Part shown: in pieces, positions 11,679 to 24,545 of the stretch
How positions within the stretch are numbered: position 1 is the first letter of the stretch
Layout: each line of letters opens with the position of its first letter
From: Sarcocystis neurona
Lineage: Eukaryota; Apicomplexa; Conoidasida; Eucoccidiorida; Sarcocystidae
Direction of reading: 5' to 3'
Assembly: GCA_000727475.1 (NCBI GenBank)
Contig: KL647323.1
Span: forward strand, 77,777-141,776
DNA: 64,000 nt
The notes under the pieces: generated by a model
Told to the model about the DNA's origin: nothing
Databases searched by the model: none
Seen by the model: the letters and a program-made list of their open reading frames with translations, nothing else
Program-made: the position numbers and the translations under genes

Positions 11679-12719
11679 GTAGGCCCGTGCGGCCGGGAAG
11701 ATCTCCAGAGACATCCTTATCTATCCATACACACGTACACAAATGTCTACCCGTTTCTCCTCTACCAAGATGCGCCACCTGCGTCTTTTCCTCTGTATTC
11801 CTCGCGGCTGCTAAAAAGTCAACTTTCCCATACACATATATATAGGTACGTGTCTCTGTAATGAGCTGCAGCAGCACCTGCTGTGATACACATATGTATA
11901 TGAACGCGTGTGTGTGAAAAAGATCATAGTGGTCGTAGATTTACACATATATCGTTCTTACGTCTCCTCTTGATAGACGCTGGCTAGGTCGCTCCAGCTC
12001 TACAAGAAGATGTATATATGTTTGTGTCTATAGGGAACATACGTGAAACTGTGCACACACGTATATATACCTCTACGTCTGTAATTTCTTCTTCTTCTTC
12101 CTGTCTGTGTGAAACATCGCACAACACGTGTTTATATGGAGAAGATGAATTACTTCATCTGTGCATACGTATCTAAAAAATGGCGTGTTGCTAGCCGTAG
12201 TACATACATACATACATACATACATACATACGCATATGTATATTCATACACATATGTACATACAACTACACACATACATACTGTAGACATCCACTGTTCA
12301 TACATGTGTGTAATGAGCTCCAGACGTATATACCACGAGATCAATTTATGGATATATGTGTATATGTGCGTGTATTGAGGAAACATACGTGTAGCTGCAC
12401 GTATGTGTGTGGAGAGACTGAAATATATATATATGTTTGCGTATATGTAATCGTACATGTATATACAGACGTATATGCTGTCTATGTACCTCTCTCTATA
12501 TATATATATATATGTGCGTAGTATATCTGCAGAACACACGTGTAGGTGTACACGTATATAGATATATAGTTTATACGTCTACTTCGTCTATATGTGTGAA
12601 GATTCCATATACACGTATGTATAGATATACGTGTATATATGTATGTAGATGTTTGTAGACACGTCCATAGGTCTAAGTGTCTGCTGTCCGTGTATGTATG
12701 TGTGTGTGTGTGTGCGTAG
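11679..12719 (+). other. Probable intron filled with TA/GT microsatellite
   Basis: Starts at the donor gtaggc after the giant exon and ends at tgtgcgtag before a non-repetitive island. Inside are (catacata)n near 12200-12235, (at)n tracts and a (gt)n tract near 12697-12715. No other coding signal is visible. The 3' boundary is the least certain part. Confidence 0.4.
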
Positions 12720-12819
12720 ATTTGGCTGCAGATGCAGTCGTGCGCGGGCGCGCGAAAATCTGCCTGGGCGAGGAGACCCTCCACACAGACGCGTGGGAAG
12801 CTGCGCCGTTGACCCCGGC
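12720..12819 (+). CDS. Candidate second exon of the helical-repeat gene
   Basis: A 100-base non-repetitive island sits between a (gt)n tract ending in tag and a strong donor gtgagc at 12820. The upstream donor leaves phase 1. Entering here in that phase gives an open stretch containing RKICLGEETLHTDAWEAA, with the only stop, TGA, lying across the proposed donor. Exit phase is 2. The opposite strand is also open, so orientation depends on the splice sites. I do not recognise a domain. Confidence 0.35.
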
Positions 12820-12905
12820 GTGAGCCACAATTCTGCGGAGTCGAGGCCTCTGCTGCATGACTTTCCACGGTGATTTTCTCTCCGTCGCTTTCCTGGCGCG
12901 AGCAG

Positions 12906-12983
12906 CAAAACTTTGGCGCGCAGCAGCCGAGTAAATGTTGGAAGAGGACTATCGAGACTTGTATGGAGAGGAGTGCAGGCGCC
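12906..12983 (+). CDS. Candidate third exon of the helical-repeat gene
   Basis: Follows a short 89-nt interval with a pyrimidine-rich run (gattttctctccgtcgcttt) and tandem acceptors at cgagcagcag, so the exon may begin at 12903 or 12906 with the same frame. It accepts phase 2 and reads through a basic stretch with SSRVNVGRGLSRLVWRG. The 3' end is a guess, set at gtgtat after 12983. Other GT sites are possible. Confidence 0.28.
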
Positions 12984-12989
12984 GTGTAT

Positions 12990-13760
12990 AGAGGCGTGTA
13001 TTGATGTACACGCCGACATACGTGTGTGTCTGCCGATACTTCTATACGCATGTGTGTGTGTGTGTGTGTCTACGTACAGTAGTTGTATACATATGTAAAA
13101 CGTAGACGTCTGTGTATAGTTGTATATATACATATGTCTATGTGTACTTGTATACGTGTATATTCATGGATACAGGTGTACATATATATGTTATGGAGAA
13201 GTGGAGACGTATATCATGTATGCGTATGTATTCTTGTATATGTCTGTGTATACGTGTATACGTATGTGTACGGATATGTGTATGTATCCCTATGTGAATG
13301 TAGAGATGTATGTGTATGCATACTTACATACATTTGCACACCCATGTGTATACTACTTGTATACATCTATACATATAGATGCGTATGTATATATATGACT
13401 ATTTCTGTGTGCGTGTATATATATGTATATCTGTGTATATACCTGATGTTGTCTTTGCGTACGTGTTTGTACATGTGTAGACGCAGGTAGAATGCCAGGA
13501 AGATAAAGTATTTGCATACAAATGTGTATGCGGGAAATTTTCTCTCTCTGTCTGAGGTATGAGGAATGCTGGTGAGCCAGTGTTTATGAGCGGTGTCCCA
13601 TTCACGCCTGGCCGCTGCTGGTTATATACGTATTTATACATATATTATATATATGCATGTATCTATACATATACATATATATATACATATATATATACAT
13701 ATATATATACATATATATATATGTATGTACACACAAATACAAAGTTTCTGGTGTCTGCAA
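12990..13760. repeat. TA/GT microsatellite tract
   Basis: Contains (gt)n near 13050, long interrupted gtatatgtatgt-type sequence to about 13480, and nearly pure (atatac)n/(at)n at 13640-13725. A short unique patch lies at 13490-13620. Open frames consist of Tyr/Val/Cys/Ile codons of the repeat. Confidence 0.85.
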
Positions 13761-14154
13761 ATTTCAGCGAGTAGGATGGTGAGACTTGATCAGAGCGACT
13801 GCAGCAACTGCTTTCGACGTGCCTGTATGTACGTGTGTGAAACTTTCCTTCCTATTGCTCCTGTGTACACGTATATGCATGTGAGTGTCCTCTCCATTTC
13901 CACATGCACAGGTGTAGAACCGTCCTCCACCTTTTTTCCCACACACGTAAATGTGTGCAGCTGTCCTTCGTACATATTTGTATGTATATATCTGTCCTTT
14001 CTTCTCTTTTCAAATACAGGTATATACGTATGAATGGAGATATGTATGTGTGCGTAGCCCGATTAAATCCACGCGTGTATGTTTATAGATATATATGTAC
14101 ACATAGAGATACACACCAAACGCGCACGGCAACGCGATGCGTCGAAGGCCGCAG
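13761..14154. other. Mixed sequence between microsatellites, no gene recognised
   Basis: Unique sequence with scattered TA and GT repeats. Short frames on both strands show no motif. It probably belongs to intron or spacer. Confidence 0.35.
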
Positions 14155-14450
14155 CTGGTTTCTTCTTGCCCCAAGAACAGGAGTTCCCGCTGCTTGTTTC
14201 TGTCCATTCGCGTCTTCTGCCTATTCAAGAGGAAGTCTTCGGGACACTTCTCCTGCGACTCTTCTGACGCAGCCGCTGGTCTACGCACGAGGCTTGACGC
14301 GCCTCCTCCTCCCCCTCTTCCTCCTCTGCGAGTTCATTTGGCCTGTAAATCGAAAGAAAGAGAGTCCAGTCCTGTTCTTCCCGGATGAAATAGGAAAGAA
14401 GGGAGTTCCACGGAGAGCTCGAGGACCGGTTGACACACACGACACTCACG
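14155..14450 (+). CDS. Candidate exon island, frame uncertain
   Basis: A non-repetitive, GC-balanced island bounded by microsatellites follows gtcgaaggccgcag. One frame gives a Leu-rich helical-looking stretch (EFPLLVSVHSRLLPIQEEVF) ending in TGA near 14268. Another stays open across the whole island. Either could be entered by splicing from exons to the left. No family is recognised and the call rests on composition and phase only. Confidence 0.22.
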
Positions 14451-14469
14451 GCTGTCTATGGGAATATGT

Positions 14470-14530
14470 GTCTCTTGATATACTCCTACACAGATATGTA
14501 TGTATATATGTATATATATGTGAACTCGCA
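14470..14530. repeat. Short TA microsatellite
   Basis: An interrupted (atgtat)n tract within otherwise unique sequence. Confidence 0.7.
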
Positions 14531-14639
14531 TATAAGGAGAAACGTGCTTGCGCGCAGGACGTGGTGCAGAATGAACACACGCGGAGGAGATGCCTGTGCG
14601 AGCAGGACATGTGCGCAGAGATCTTCTAAGATGCAGCAG

Positions 14640-17600
14640 TTCTAGCCAGTGAGGAAGAGTAGCCATAGGATCGCCGAATCAGTTCACACCAGTAGAAGCC
14701 GCCGGTGCAGCTCGGTGACGACTCACGCCGAACAAGTACGCCAGCATACACACGGAAAGAGCTGCGTTACGCTAGCGGGCTTCTTCGTGCTAAGAGTATA
14801 CATCTGTAGGTAAAAGTGTGTTTTCCTCTTGGCGAAAATATGTGTATGGATGTATATAGTATCCATAGCAGACGGATTTTGTTCCACGTTGATCTACACA
14901 CGCTTTGAGAGTTAAACGTATGGAATACTACAAGTTGCTACGCGTGTAACGGTCTTTTAGTGTAGGTTTGTACCATCGGTATACGTATTGTAAGGGAGGA
15001 ACACCTAAGCACCACGAGAGAAGTGATATCGCGGCTGCGTTAAATTTGGGGAGATGAGTGCTACTCGTTGACAAACTGTAACGGACCTTCCACTTGCAAG
15101 CTTTCTTGAGCATTGCAACTTATTCCACACGCCTGAAAGACTTGAGAAGCGTAAAACGACGGTCTGTTTTCCTTGGCGGACAGCGGAAGGATCAGACAAA
15201 GCAGACCCGGTGCTCTTTACCACGCTCGCGTTACCAGCGGGTGTTCACTCTGCACCCGTGGACAGAGAGGGAGAGACTTTGCACGGGCGCGCGTAATACA
15301 CGCGCAATTGTACAAGCGTACAGCCACTTTCCTTCTCACACTTGTGAGGAGAATTTACAGGAATATGCGTGACTCAAAACCAGCTGCACGAAGAGCGACA
15401 GGTCCAAACTGCACTCGTGCACACTTCTGTAGGTGTTGTCCCGGGGGGTTTAGTCGACGTGTGTCTAACTTTCAGGAAGGAAACGGGGTCTAGTGGTACC
15501 ACAGAGGTAGGCAGAATTTGTGGACTATCTTGCAGAAGCATCCCACTCCGCTCTACTGATGCACGCGGGCGAGCACGTGGGTGTGAGTGACGAACAGACG
15601 GTCCTCCGAAAGCACACGGTCACCCACTGCTGACACACTGTCGAATCAGAAAATTCGTCCGCGCCTGCATCAGGCAGTGTGTCGTGGAAGTATTCGTCCG
15701 CCCCGTCTACACGCAGTTTCCAAAGATACGCGTGTTTCAATTGCCTGCTGGTCCGGTACAGTATTCGTGACTTCTACGCAGCTTTATCTACGTGTACGGC
15801 TCTGCGGGGCTTGCCCACCCATGCTTGTTTGGAAACAGCTTACGGGCATTTAGTATCCGAACGCGGTCGTATCAGGATCTGCTTCTTTTTAGAATTTTCT
15901 CAGACGTGTACGGAGGTTTCAAACGCGGGCACGTTAACCAGCGCAGCCGCAGAGAGCGACACTTAGCTGCACACTGTTGCGCCACCTCTGCGCAGTCGAA
16001 CTGAGATGCTGGAAGATCTAGAAAGATATGACACGGAAGTGTGTTACGTCCGCGCAGGCATAGAAGACCGTTTCACGAGTGTGTGGTCAGTGAGCAAGGC
16101 ATGACCAGGACGGAGTACTGCTGAGTCCGTTCGCCAGCTTTTACAGGACGTGCTCGACGGAAGCCGTGACGCCTTCAACAGCGAAAGATGTGATACGTAG
16201 GATTTTCAAAAAGCTCACACACTCTTTCTCCCATAGGTAGCACACGAGAGTCCACGGCGTAGAACTGCAGCCACAGAACTACCATCTCTTTGTTCTATAC
16301 ATATACGCATATATATATATATACATATTTACTGCATGATCTGAGCGTTGCGTGAGACCCAAATGGACACGTATAATTATTTACACTCATATATTCACAC
16401 CTTATTTATACGATTGTGTCCTCGTGTTCAGTAGATGTGAGCGGGCCTGACGAAGGTTCAGTGCTCGCCAGGACTACGTGCGTTCACCTTCCCAATTTTT
16501 CGTCTAAATTTATTTGATGTGTATGCCTGCGTGCTTCCCCCCAGGTGCGTGAACACTCGTTCGTTCGCAGGGTGTGCCACGGCAGACACCCCTCCTTGTG
16601 TAAGAATGCTGGCAACTATTTACGCGTGTGTATTTGGCCTTTCTTGAAGAGCAGCAAGTAGACTTCATTCAGAGTAAGGTCTTGCTGGTGGAGCATTCTA
16701 CTGGCAGCCGTTCCACTCGCGCCTCCGGAGGGCAGCCCGTGATTCTTCCACGTCCTCGGGCATTAACCGGTCGCCTTAAATTGTTTGCATCCCACACAGT
16801 CCGAAGCGGCTGGCATTTTGCTGGCGTTTGAGTTCTCTCTAAGTGTGCTCAGCAACCGTGATGATCTTGACGTTTGCATAGTGAAAAGTTGTTGCACAGT
16901 TCGGTAGCATGAATAACGGTAGCAGCGGAACCTCGGCTGCAGTTACTTGGCATTAACAGAACCGCTCACCTGGGGTAAAATTGCTGTCAGAAAGTTGCAG
17001 CAGAAGATGCGTGCAGTGTCTTCTAGCGTCGCCACTAACACAGGAGGGACAGTGTCACTCCTCCACGAGGGAACTTGCTATAGTTACCTTTCACGTGATC
17101 AAGTCAGTTCAGCGTCTTACAAAGTGCGACGCTCAAACATCTCCATAACAGCTGCAGAGCATCACCCTAGACTCGTGATTGTTGCTACGGCATCCGCTAC
17201 TGCTATTGTCGCTGTAACCGTGATTGCTGCTAGTGTTGCTGGTGCTGCTGTAGCTACTAGTACGTACTGCTGTAGCAATTGATTCTAGTGCTTCTGCCAA
17301 GGCTGCTACTATCAGAGGCGCTCCTCCCTCTCTCTTCGCCCGAGAGTAACAAATGCAAGCCCTCTGCAGAAAAATGCTACCGCAGGGGGTGTCAACACCA
17401 CCCTGTGGTCTCAGCGTTTTTTCAAACAGTGTGCAGTGCCACATCGTTTGTTCACAAATATTATCATGTGGAGGTAGCAGAAGGTCTGTGCTGAATCATC
17501 ATGGACAGTGGCCGACGAGTGCCCCGGGTGCCAGAATCAATCCGCCGTCAAGCTTCACTTTATAGAGCAAGGGTAACAGAGCCGGGAGAATAGACCACTG

Positions 17601-20600
17601 TAACAGAGAACGTAGGCATCATGAGCGCAGCCCAACACTTCCATAGCAGTAACAACAAAAGCACCCATAAACTGCTACAGCCTCTCGGAGGCATTATCCT
17701 CCGGACCACACACATGTGCCGTACTGGCGCGCCAAGTACATTTTACATATGAGGCAAAGCCTTTTAGTAGCATTCCCTGTCCTCTACGAGGACACAGCAG
17801 AAACAAGTTGTTGTATTATCAGCAAGCCGCAGAGAGTGCCAGCATTTACACAGACAGAAGACTTTGTGCAACAGAGGCCAACTGGACAGCCTGTTGGATT
17901 GGGCTTTTGGCTCTCAGCCGACAGCCAGTGTGCTACTGAATTCTGCCCTGCACAGTACAGGGTATCTGTCGAGGCTTGCGTGTCTTCGCGTATAATCTTT
18001 TGTCTCCTTTTTTCATCTGAACAGAACAGAAGACGATCTTACACTGTGTACAGGTTTTTGGCAGAAACCGTTCCTCTGCAGTCATTTTATTCTATCCCAC
18101 TTCCCACGTGAACGTAGTGGTAAGCGGCACTCTTTGCGAAGGTTGTTCTAGGCTCTCGAGACATCCTTTTTCATTCCGCCCATCGTAGAAAATGCAGAAA
18201 ACAAGCGCCTCTTCTATGGTGAAGAGTGTTGCAGCCTATCTGCGCTATGACTAGTGTCTTGGAGGGCGAACAGATAATAAAGCAAGGCTACCCCTATAGG
18301 AGGAGACTGCTGTAGAGTCAGCGTCCGTCCGTCTTCTAGAGGAACCATTCTCTTTGCTCTCCACTTTTCTGGAGATGAGGAAGCGCGCTTCCGTGCAACT
18401 TCGTGTAAAAGAGGACAAAGACCAGCGGAGCCTGTCAGTGTGGTCGTGTGAGAAACATAGCGCACACGAGTCTTCTCAAGAAAGACTCTGCTGCATTAGA
18501 AGGCGACTGCAGCGCAGGGCTTACCTTTCAGTTCCACATTGAGCCTCACGTCTATTACGTTCTTCAACCAACCATATCACTGTAGACCATTCTAAACTGC
18601 TGACGTACGCAGAATTAGCAGACGCACCGTCTGACTTCTGCATTTGCGAGCAGCGTGAAACTTCTACATTGACTGCGATAGAGTGTTGCAGAAAAGTGGA
18701 ATCTCCCAATTACTCTGAGTATAGACTTCTGTTTTCTGCTTCTTGCGTACCGGTATGTGCAATAGTCCCTCCACATTGGATAGCTACGCGCAGAATCCGC
18801 TGGCATCATCACAAACTCTTGTAAAAGCACACGGGTGCGGAGCATCCCGACAAAAAATTGTGGCATCCCGCAGGAGAGCCAGTGCTACGTCGCCCACCCC
18901 GAACACACTTCTATGTCATATACAATTCCTATACGCGTAATTACATTGTGGTTCTTTCCTAGGCGAAATCTTTCGAAGAGGCTGCACCTGTGTGGATCTC
19001 ACGACCGTACTAACAACATTTCTCGTGCAGAGGAACATGCTGCTGAAGCTGTTCTACGTTAGAAATATATTTTCTAGTGTATCCAGTTCCCTCCCGGCGC
19101 TCCGGAAGAACTTTTTCCATGAAGTGTAGACAGTAGCATGAAGCGAGGCGCACAATATTCATATATTTGTATACGCATTTATACATATATATATATATAC
19201 ACACCTACATCTACCAGTGTAAAACTGCATGTGACCGGTGTATATACGCACATCAGGGCCTTTTCCATTAGTTGATTTTGTACGCCTTCTATTTTCCTGC
19301 ACGTCCTTTATCACTGGCCTTCGCGTTCAGATACCCCACGTTCACGTCTGTCATGCCGCTGGGTCGCAAACTGCTGCTATCTGTGCGGGTGCGATTGTGC
19401 AATGAAACAACGCGCATGCCCCACAAATGAAATGGGTGGTATAGTTCTTCGTTCCTCGTTTAAGTTTCCGTAGGTAAAACGCGCGCTCATACATCTTTTT
19501 TGTGTATACAGGTATATATTCCATGCAACCTGCACCTCTAACCGTCTTCTCCGAGTGAATCCGTTCTTGTGGCCCACGTACTTTTTTATGCACTGACCCC
19601 CCCAAATTTTCACCTGTATTTAAATGTGCGTCCTCATTTGACACATGTATACTGACGTGAGCTAACATGCTGTGAATAATTCCCTTTTGATCTGCTGCAC
19701 GTCGTGGCCTTTTCTTCACGGTACATGCGCAGATCCGCGACGATGGAGAGAATGTATGTACACGTACCGCTTACTGTAATCTTGTGTCATATATAGATAG
19801 TCCCGTGCGTTTCTCAAGCGCTTGTGTATATATATATATATATTTATGTGTATTATCAAGTGCGTACATGTTTGTGTGTGACTTCCGTACTGTCTACGTG
19901 CGTCGATTCGTAGATCCCTGACAGGCTGACGCTTACAAATATGTATACATATTTGAATACGTTTATACATCTTTGTGTGCAGATATTTATATGCGCACGT
20001 GTACATGCACATACATGCTAATTTGGTTTTTTTCTTGCTAAGCATGATATAGGACTGGTGTGACATAAAAGCCGACAGCAGTGTAGCACCACAACTATAT
20101 CTCAATCGACAATGGACCTGTGTCTCATACATACACACGTATGTATGTGTGTATCCACATATGCGTGGAGCATTTAAATGCATGCACGGTTGCACTCTAC
20201 AGCAGGAAAAACCGCCGACATGACTTCTACACGTACATAGCATGTCTGCGCTTTCTCCAAGATTAACTCACGTTGTAATACGGACATCCGCGTATGAATC
20301 TGCCTCTCTACCTGGAGTGCGTATGCTTTCGAACGCCTCACGCTAGCACGTCGATACCCCTTACATCGTAAAAACCTCTGGAAAGATGGAGCTACCTGGT
20401 GTTACCTAGGCGCGCCTCTGAGTACAGCTGGAAAGTCCGTTCGTGATGGAGTGCTCATGAACCTTCTGTGCCACGGTCCACCTTTGCTAGGGACGTACGA
20501 CGTTTTCTCACTGTATAAAACTTCTTCGACGCAGACTGTCAGACATTTTACGTACAGGAGTTTACCTGAATATGACATGTGTATACATGTGTATATATAT

Positions 20601-22398
20601 ATATATATGTATCATCGCTTGCGCACACGTATATACACCCTGAGGCTGTCGGAAGGTACATGCTCCGTCGCGACAGAACGTGCAGTGAGCACACGCTGCC
20701 ATATATATGGACGTCGACCTGCGGACAAATCTCTTTGATTTTTAGTCCGCAATTCGGTCACTTGGAGACTCACGGACTAGTCCGCGTTGTGCATCATATG
20801 TGTTCTTGTTCTGCAGTGACACTGCTGAAGCACGCTTTCCCCATGAAGACAAAATTACAGTAGAGGCATATTACACGCAGTGTATACAAAGACAATTTTT
20901 CTTAAGAAGACTCTCTGGCAAGCTCTTGCAGCTACCTGAACAGAGGCCATGCGGAAAAAGGTGCTTCAACTCAATCGTACACTCTAAACCACATATGATA
21001 GAGAGACGTGCATCGCCCAAGAAGAGACTGTGTGTACCCGACAGAAACTTCTGCATATCAGTGTGTATGCATGGGTGCACATAATTCCGTCCGTACAAAC
21101 GCCCAGCGACGTACGGGCACGTATCGAATACATCAGATTAGCACTGCCCCTGAAAATGGTGAAAGATTGTTGATATAGGGCTCTGCTGGTTGACCTGGAA
21201 CACAAAATTTGCCGCAATACGCTAGGTGACAGTGCACGTTGTCCAACTGCGCTCTCTGTAGGTGCGGAATTTCGAGTCTGCCCTTCCCCTGCTTCCCAAG
21301 GTGACAGCGTGCTTGGTTCACTTTTCATTATTATATCCACAATGTCACGTACGTGCCTGTATAAGGAAAAACTGAGCATAGGGACCTTGCAGAATGCCCG
21401 CCATACACCCGTCACAGATACAGTAGTCAATACACACATCTGCGTAGCTCGGCCCTCATAATGGCGCACGTATTAAACTCCCAGCTTTCTGCGTCTGCCT
21501 CCTTGATATGCAAGGGGTGTAATCTCTACTGCTTGTATGCAGTACAAAAAAAAAGAGGTTAACGCACGCAGGGAACTGCCGTACTATGAAGACGCAGTCG
21601 TTGGCTACTATCAATCCTTTGAAGTCCGCAAACACCTTCTCTTTCTGTCGCCTGCGCCGCAGAACTGAGAACTCCATCTTCGTCGTCTTCTGTTTGTATA
21701 CACGAAGTGATACGAAATGGGGTCACTATCTTCCCTACTCGCTTAGGCGTTTTTTCTTCATCTTCCTTCTGTACTATTACGGCACCGTAGTATTGTCTGC
21801 TTCTTCCGCATTCTGCTGCACGTGGCCACCTATGCCAGCATGAGCGGAGGTCTCCTGCGCTCGGATTATATTACCGACTTCATTTTGACTACTTTACGTC
21901 GTTGCGCCATTCCTGCTGTCCCTGCTGCGTCCCCGTCACTGTGTCCACTTTTCGATCTACGAACACGCGCGTTTGTACTACTGATCTCGGAGTCTGTTTC
22001 GTCTGCCACGTTCACTTGTGCGGGGCCGTACGGCTAGTGTGGCTGCAGCCACTGATGATGGTGATTTGTCACTGCGCTGCACCCTTTTTGCTGTTGTTTC
22101 CTTTCTGGCTCTTTCTGACAATAACCTCTAGTGCCTTTTCCCGCTAAACTTACTTGCTGCTGGTCTTCTGGGGCTCCCTGCTGCTGCGGGCATTCGGCCT
22201 TTCTGACTGAGGTTTTCTTGCTGTTGCTTCCGCACGGGTAGTACTGCTGGTGTGGATCCCTCTGCTATGTCTTTCATGACCTTGTTTGATCCCTTTCTGT
22301 TGTCGCTTCCGTGCTGCTGCAGGCTCTGCCATCTTTATGTCCGCCACTGTGTGAAGGCTTAGTGCTGTCGTTGTTGACCGTGTCCCCCCCTCGTCATA
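14640..22398. other. Repeat-poor block without a recognisable gene
   Basis: Almost 8 kb of balanced, largely non-repetitive DNA. Open frames are short (mostly under 130 codons), many begin only with GTG or TTG, and none shows a motif I know. Short TA tracts occur near 16305-16325, 19160-19200, 19825-19845 and 20590-20610. Triplet-like CTG remnants appear at 21840-22380 just before the next gene. Small spliced genes cannot be excluded. Confidence 0.5.
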
Positions 22399-23379
22399 AT
22401 GGTGCTCCTAAGCTACTTGCTCTGGGTCACTTCACTGCTTCTGCTGGCGCAGCACTGCTGCGAAGTTGCAGCTGGCACGGACAGCACCACAGAGCTGAAA
22501 TTCACAATCGGTGACATTGGCCTGTTTGCCGACAGGCAGTTGAACTACCGTGTAGCCCCACAGCAGAACTACACTATATTCGATATGTACAATCGAACCC
22601 ACACAAATCCAGTAAATCTTGCCCAACAAGCCTACGCATACGACAAAGAAGAATGCGACCTCACCAAACCTCTCGACTACGGCACCTTATTTCCGGATGT
22701 CGCGGATGCCTACCAGTACTGGAGAATCAGAGGAGTCCCTCTGCCTGCTAAAAACGCTCCAGGGACAAGAACTGCGGCAGCGACAGCAACGTCTCCAACA
22801 CTGGCGTCAGCAACCTCCACCCGGCCTCTGACGCCCACAGCAAGTGCCTTCTTCGAGCTCCTTTCCTCCCCAAAAGCAGTAGCACCATCCTCTGGCTCCT
22901 TTCAACACAACGTCGCAGGGCAAGCGCCAGTTGACGCCAGGGATTCTCCACCGCATATGACAACAACAGGAGTCGATCCTGCGATAACTACCGGAGCTAC
23001 AGCCTGGACAGCGGCTTTAGCGATACCGGAGGCAGCTGCTTTAGCGGAGGTAACCGCAGCACAAGATAATACAGCTAGACAGTCGGCACTAGGCACTGCA
23101 TTTGAATTACTGGAGTCAAGAATTTCACGCGCGGAACAGCAGCACCATTATAAACAGCCTGCTTCGGCAGAGGCTAGGTACGGCACGGAGATGGTATATT
23201 TTGCGCCTCCTCAAGAACTGACGAAGAAGAATGTTACTTTCTGTTTCCAACTAATTGACAATGCTTCAGGATATAAAGCACTTATGGTTTTCTACAGCAG
23301 TGCACCTTCCGCCGTTGCTCTCCTCCCTCTCTCGGTCTCTCTTGCTGTAGCCCTCCTTAACCTCTTCACCTTCTTCTAG
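22399..23379 (+). CDS. Candidate GPI-anchored surface protein, single exon
   Basis: 326 residues from a true ATG. Residues about 4-19 form a hydrophobic signal peptide. Residues about 304-326 form a hydrophobic C-terminal tail with no basic end, after a small-residue stretch (SSAPSA), as expected for a GPI-anchor signal. Four N-glycosylation sequons lie at N57, N65, N278 and N288. After the signal region only two cysteines remain, C86 and C282, which could pair. The middle (about 120-240) is rich in Ala, Thr, Ser and Pro. The overall plan, secreted with a GPI tail and one exon, resembles Eimeria surface antigens (SAG/TA4-type), but the six-cysteine pattern usual for the main SAG group is absent. 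It could be a divergent SAG or another coccidian surface protein. No triplet runs occur in it. Confidence 0.72.
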   Translation: MVLLSYLLWVTSLLLLAQHCCEVAAGTDSTTELKFTIGDIGLFADRQLNYRVAPQQNYTIFDMYNRTHTNPVNLAQQAYAYDKEECDLTKPLDYGTLFPDVADAYQYWRIRGVPLPAKNAPGTRTAAATATSPTLASATSTRPLTPTASAFFELLSSPKAVAPSSGSFQHNVAGQAPVDARDSPPHMTTTGVDPAITTGATAWTAALAIPEAAALAEVTAAQDNTARQSALGTAFELLESRISRAEQQHHYKQPASAEARYGTEMVYFAPPQELTKKNVTFCFQLIDNASGYKALMVFYSSAPSAVALLPLSVSLAVALLNLFTFF

Positions 23380-24430
23380 AACCAAACAGTCTCTTGAAAG
23401 TGCGTCAACGGGCAGGATTCCTCACCCATATCTGAACAGAAGAACAGCCACACACGCATCGCCAGCGCGCACCGAAGCATACGAGCAAGTTGCAGTACAT
23501 GTGTATATATGTGCTTTACCATTCTCTTGCTTACAGGTGTGCACGGAGATAACAGGACTTGGTGTGGATATATAAATATGTGTATGTATATATTAATATG
23601 CTTGTCGGGTGACTGGCACTTCGGACGTAGCTGCGTGCACAGCAGTCTTCAGCTGTTCTCATCCACCAGAATTGTGCACACATCCGTACCTGTCCATTTA
23701 GAAGTACGTGCGCACCCTCCAGGGTGGCACATGGCGGCCCTAAGAATGCACAGTAATGCAGGTACGCATAAACGCACGTAGGCCCATACGCAGGGACAGT
23801 AGCAGACACGCTACAACGCTGCGTCCACATACGTTGGCATAGAGGTATATGTACGTATGCTTGCCTCAGCCTGCTTGCAATCGCATGAAACGTGCGCCAC
23901 GTTGGACGACGCGTGTACCTTCGTTACATTTAAAGGTGTGGGAAGACGCTTTGCCATGAGACGTGCACGTCTGGATTCACCTATGCAGCCGCTTTTTGAA
24001 GGGTCCATACACATCGGAGAAACCCGTTGGTGAAAGGCTCTTGGGTCTACATATATGTGTACGTATACATGGTACTGCGTACCACCGCGTGCCATTACTT
24101 GCAACTTTATCGATGGATGACATGAAGCCCTCGTGCACAGACAGCATAACTGTAAGCAGTTACGTAAACTGCAGCTTGTATCAAAAACTACTGCTTATGT
24201 CCCCGGTAACTTACACGGAGCTGACTTTGCCCTCTTTTAATGTATGATCCTCCTTTACACATATCAACTACTCATACGCGTGTACAGAGTCTGGCGTGCG
24301 CATAGAAAGGCGAACGCACACGGCTTGTGCGACGCCTCCTCTATCAGTATACGCACGTTGATATATATATATACATATGTATATGTTTCTATCCATGCAC
24401 GTCCATAAGTACGTGAAGGGAACAACGGAT

Positions 24431-24545
24431 AAACATAGGCACGCTTTTATACGTCGGCACTGTTGAAGAATCACCCACACATATTGAACACGTATAAACA
24501 TAGACACGCGTTTATACGTCGGCGTTGCTAAAGACTCACTCACTG
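24431..24545. repeat. 65-bp imperfect tandem duplication
   Basis: The block beginning aaacataggcacgc at 24431 recurs 65 bases later, at 24496, as aaacatagacacgc. Both copies continue with tttatacgtcggc and an 'aagaatcac/aagactcac' segment. Scattered substitutions separate the copies. Confidence 0.85.

Noticed and set aside
11679..11845. Last 55 codons of the giant ORF as true protein
   Set aside because: They follow a good donor site and read into microsatellite-like sequence, unlike the rest of the protein.
12109..13490. Many 60-190 codon ORFs rich in Tyr, Ile, Val and Cys
   Set aside because: They are direct translations of TA/GT microsatellites and occur on both strands.
16947..17282. 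111-codon ORF with an apparent transmembrane segment
   Set aside because: It starts with TTG, and the hydrophobic part coincides with degenerate GCT/GTT triplets.
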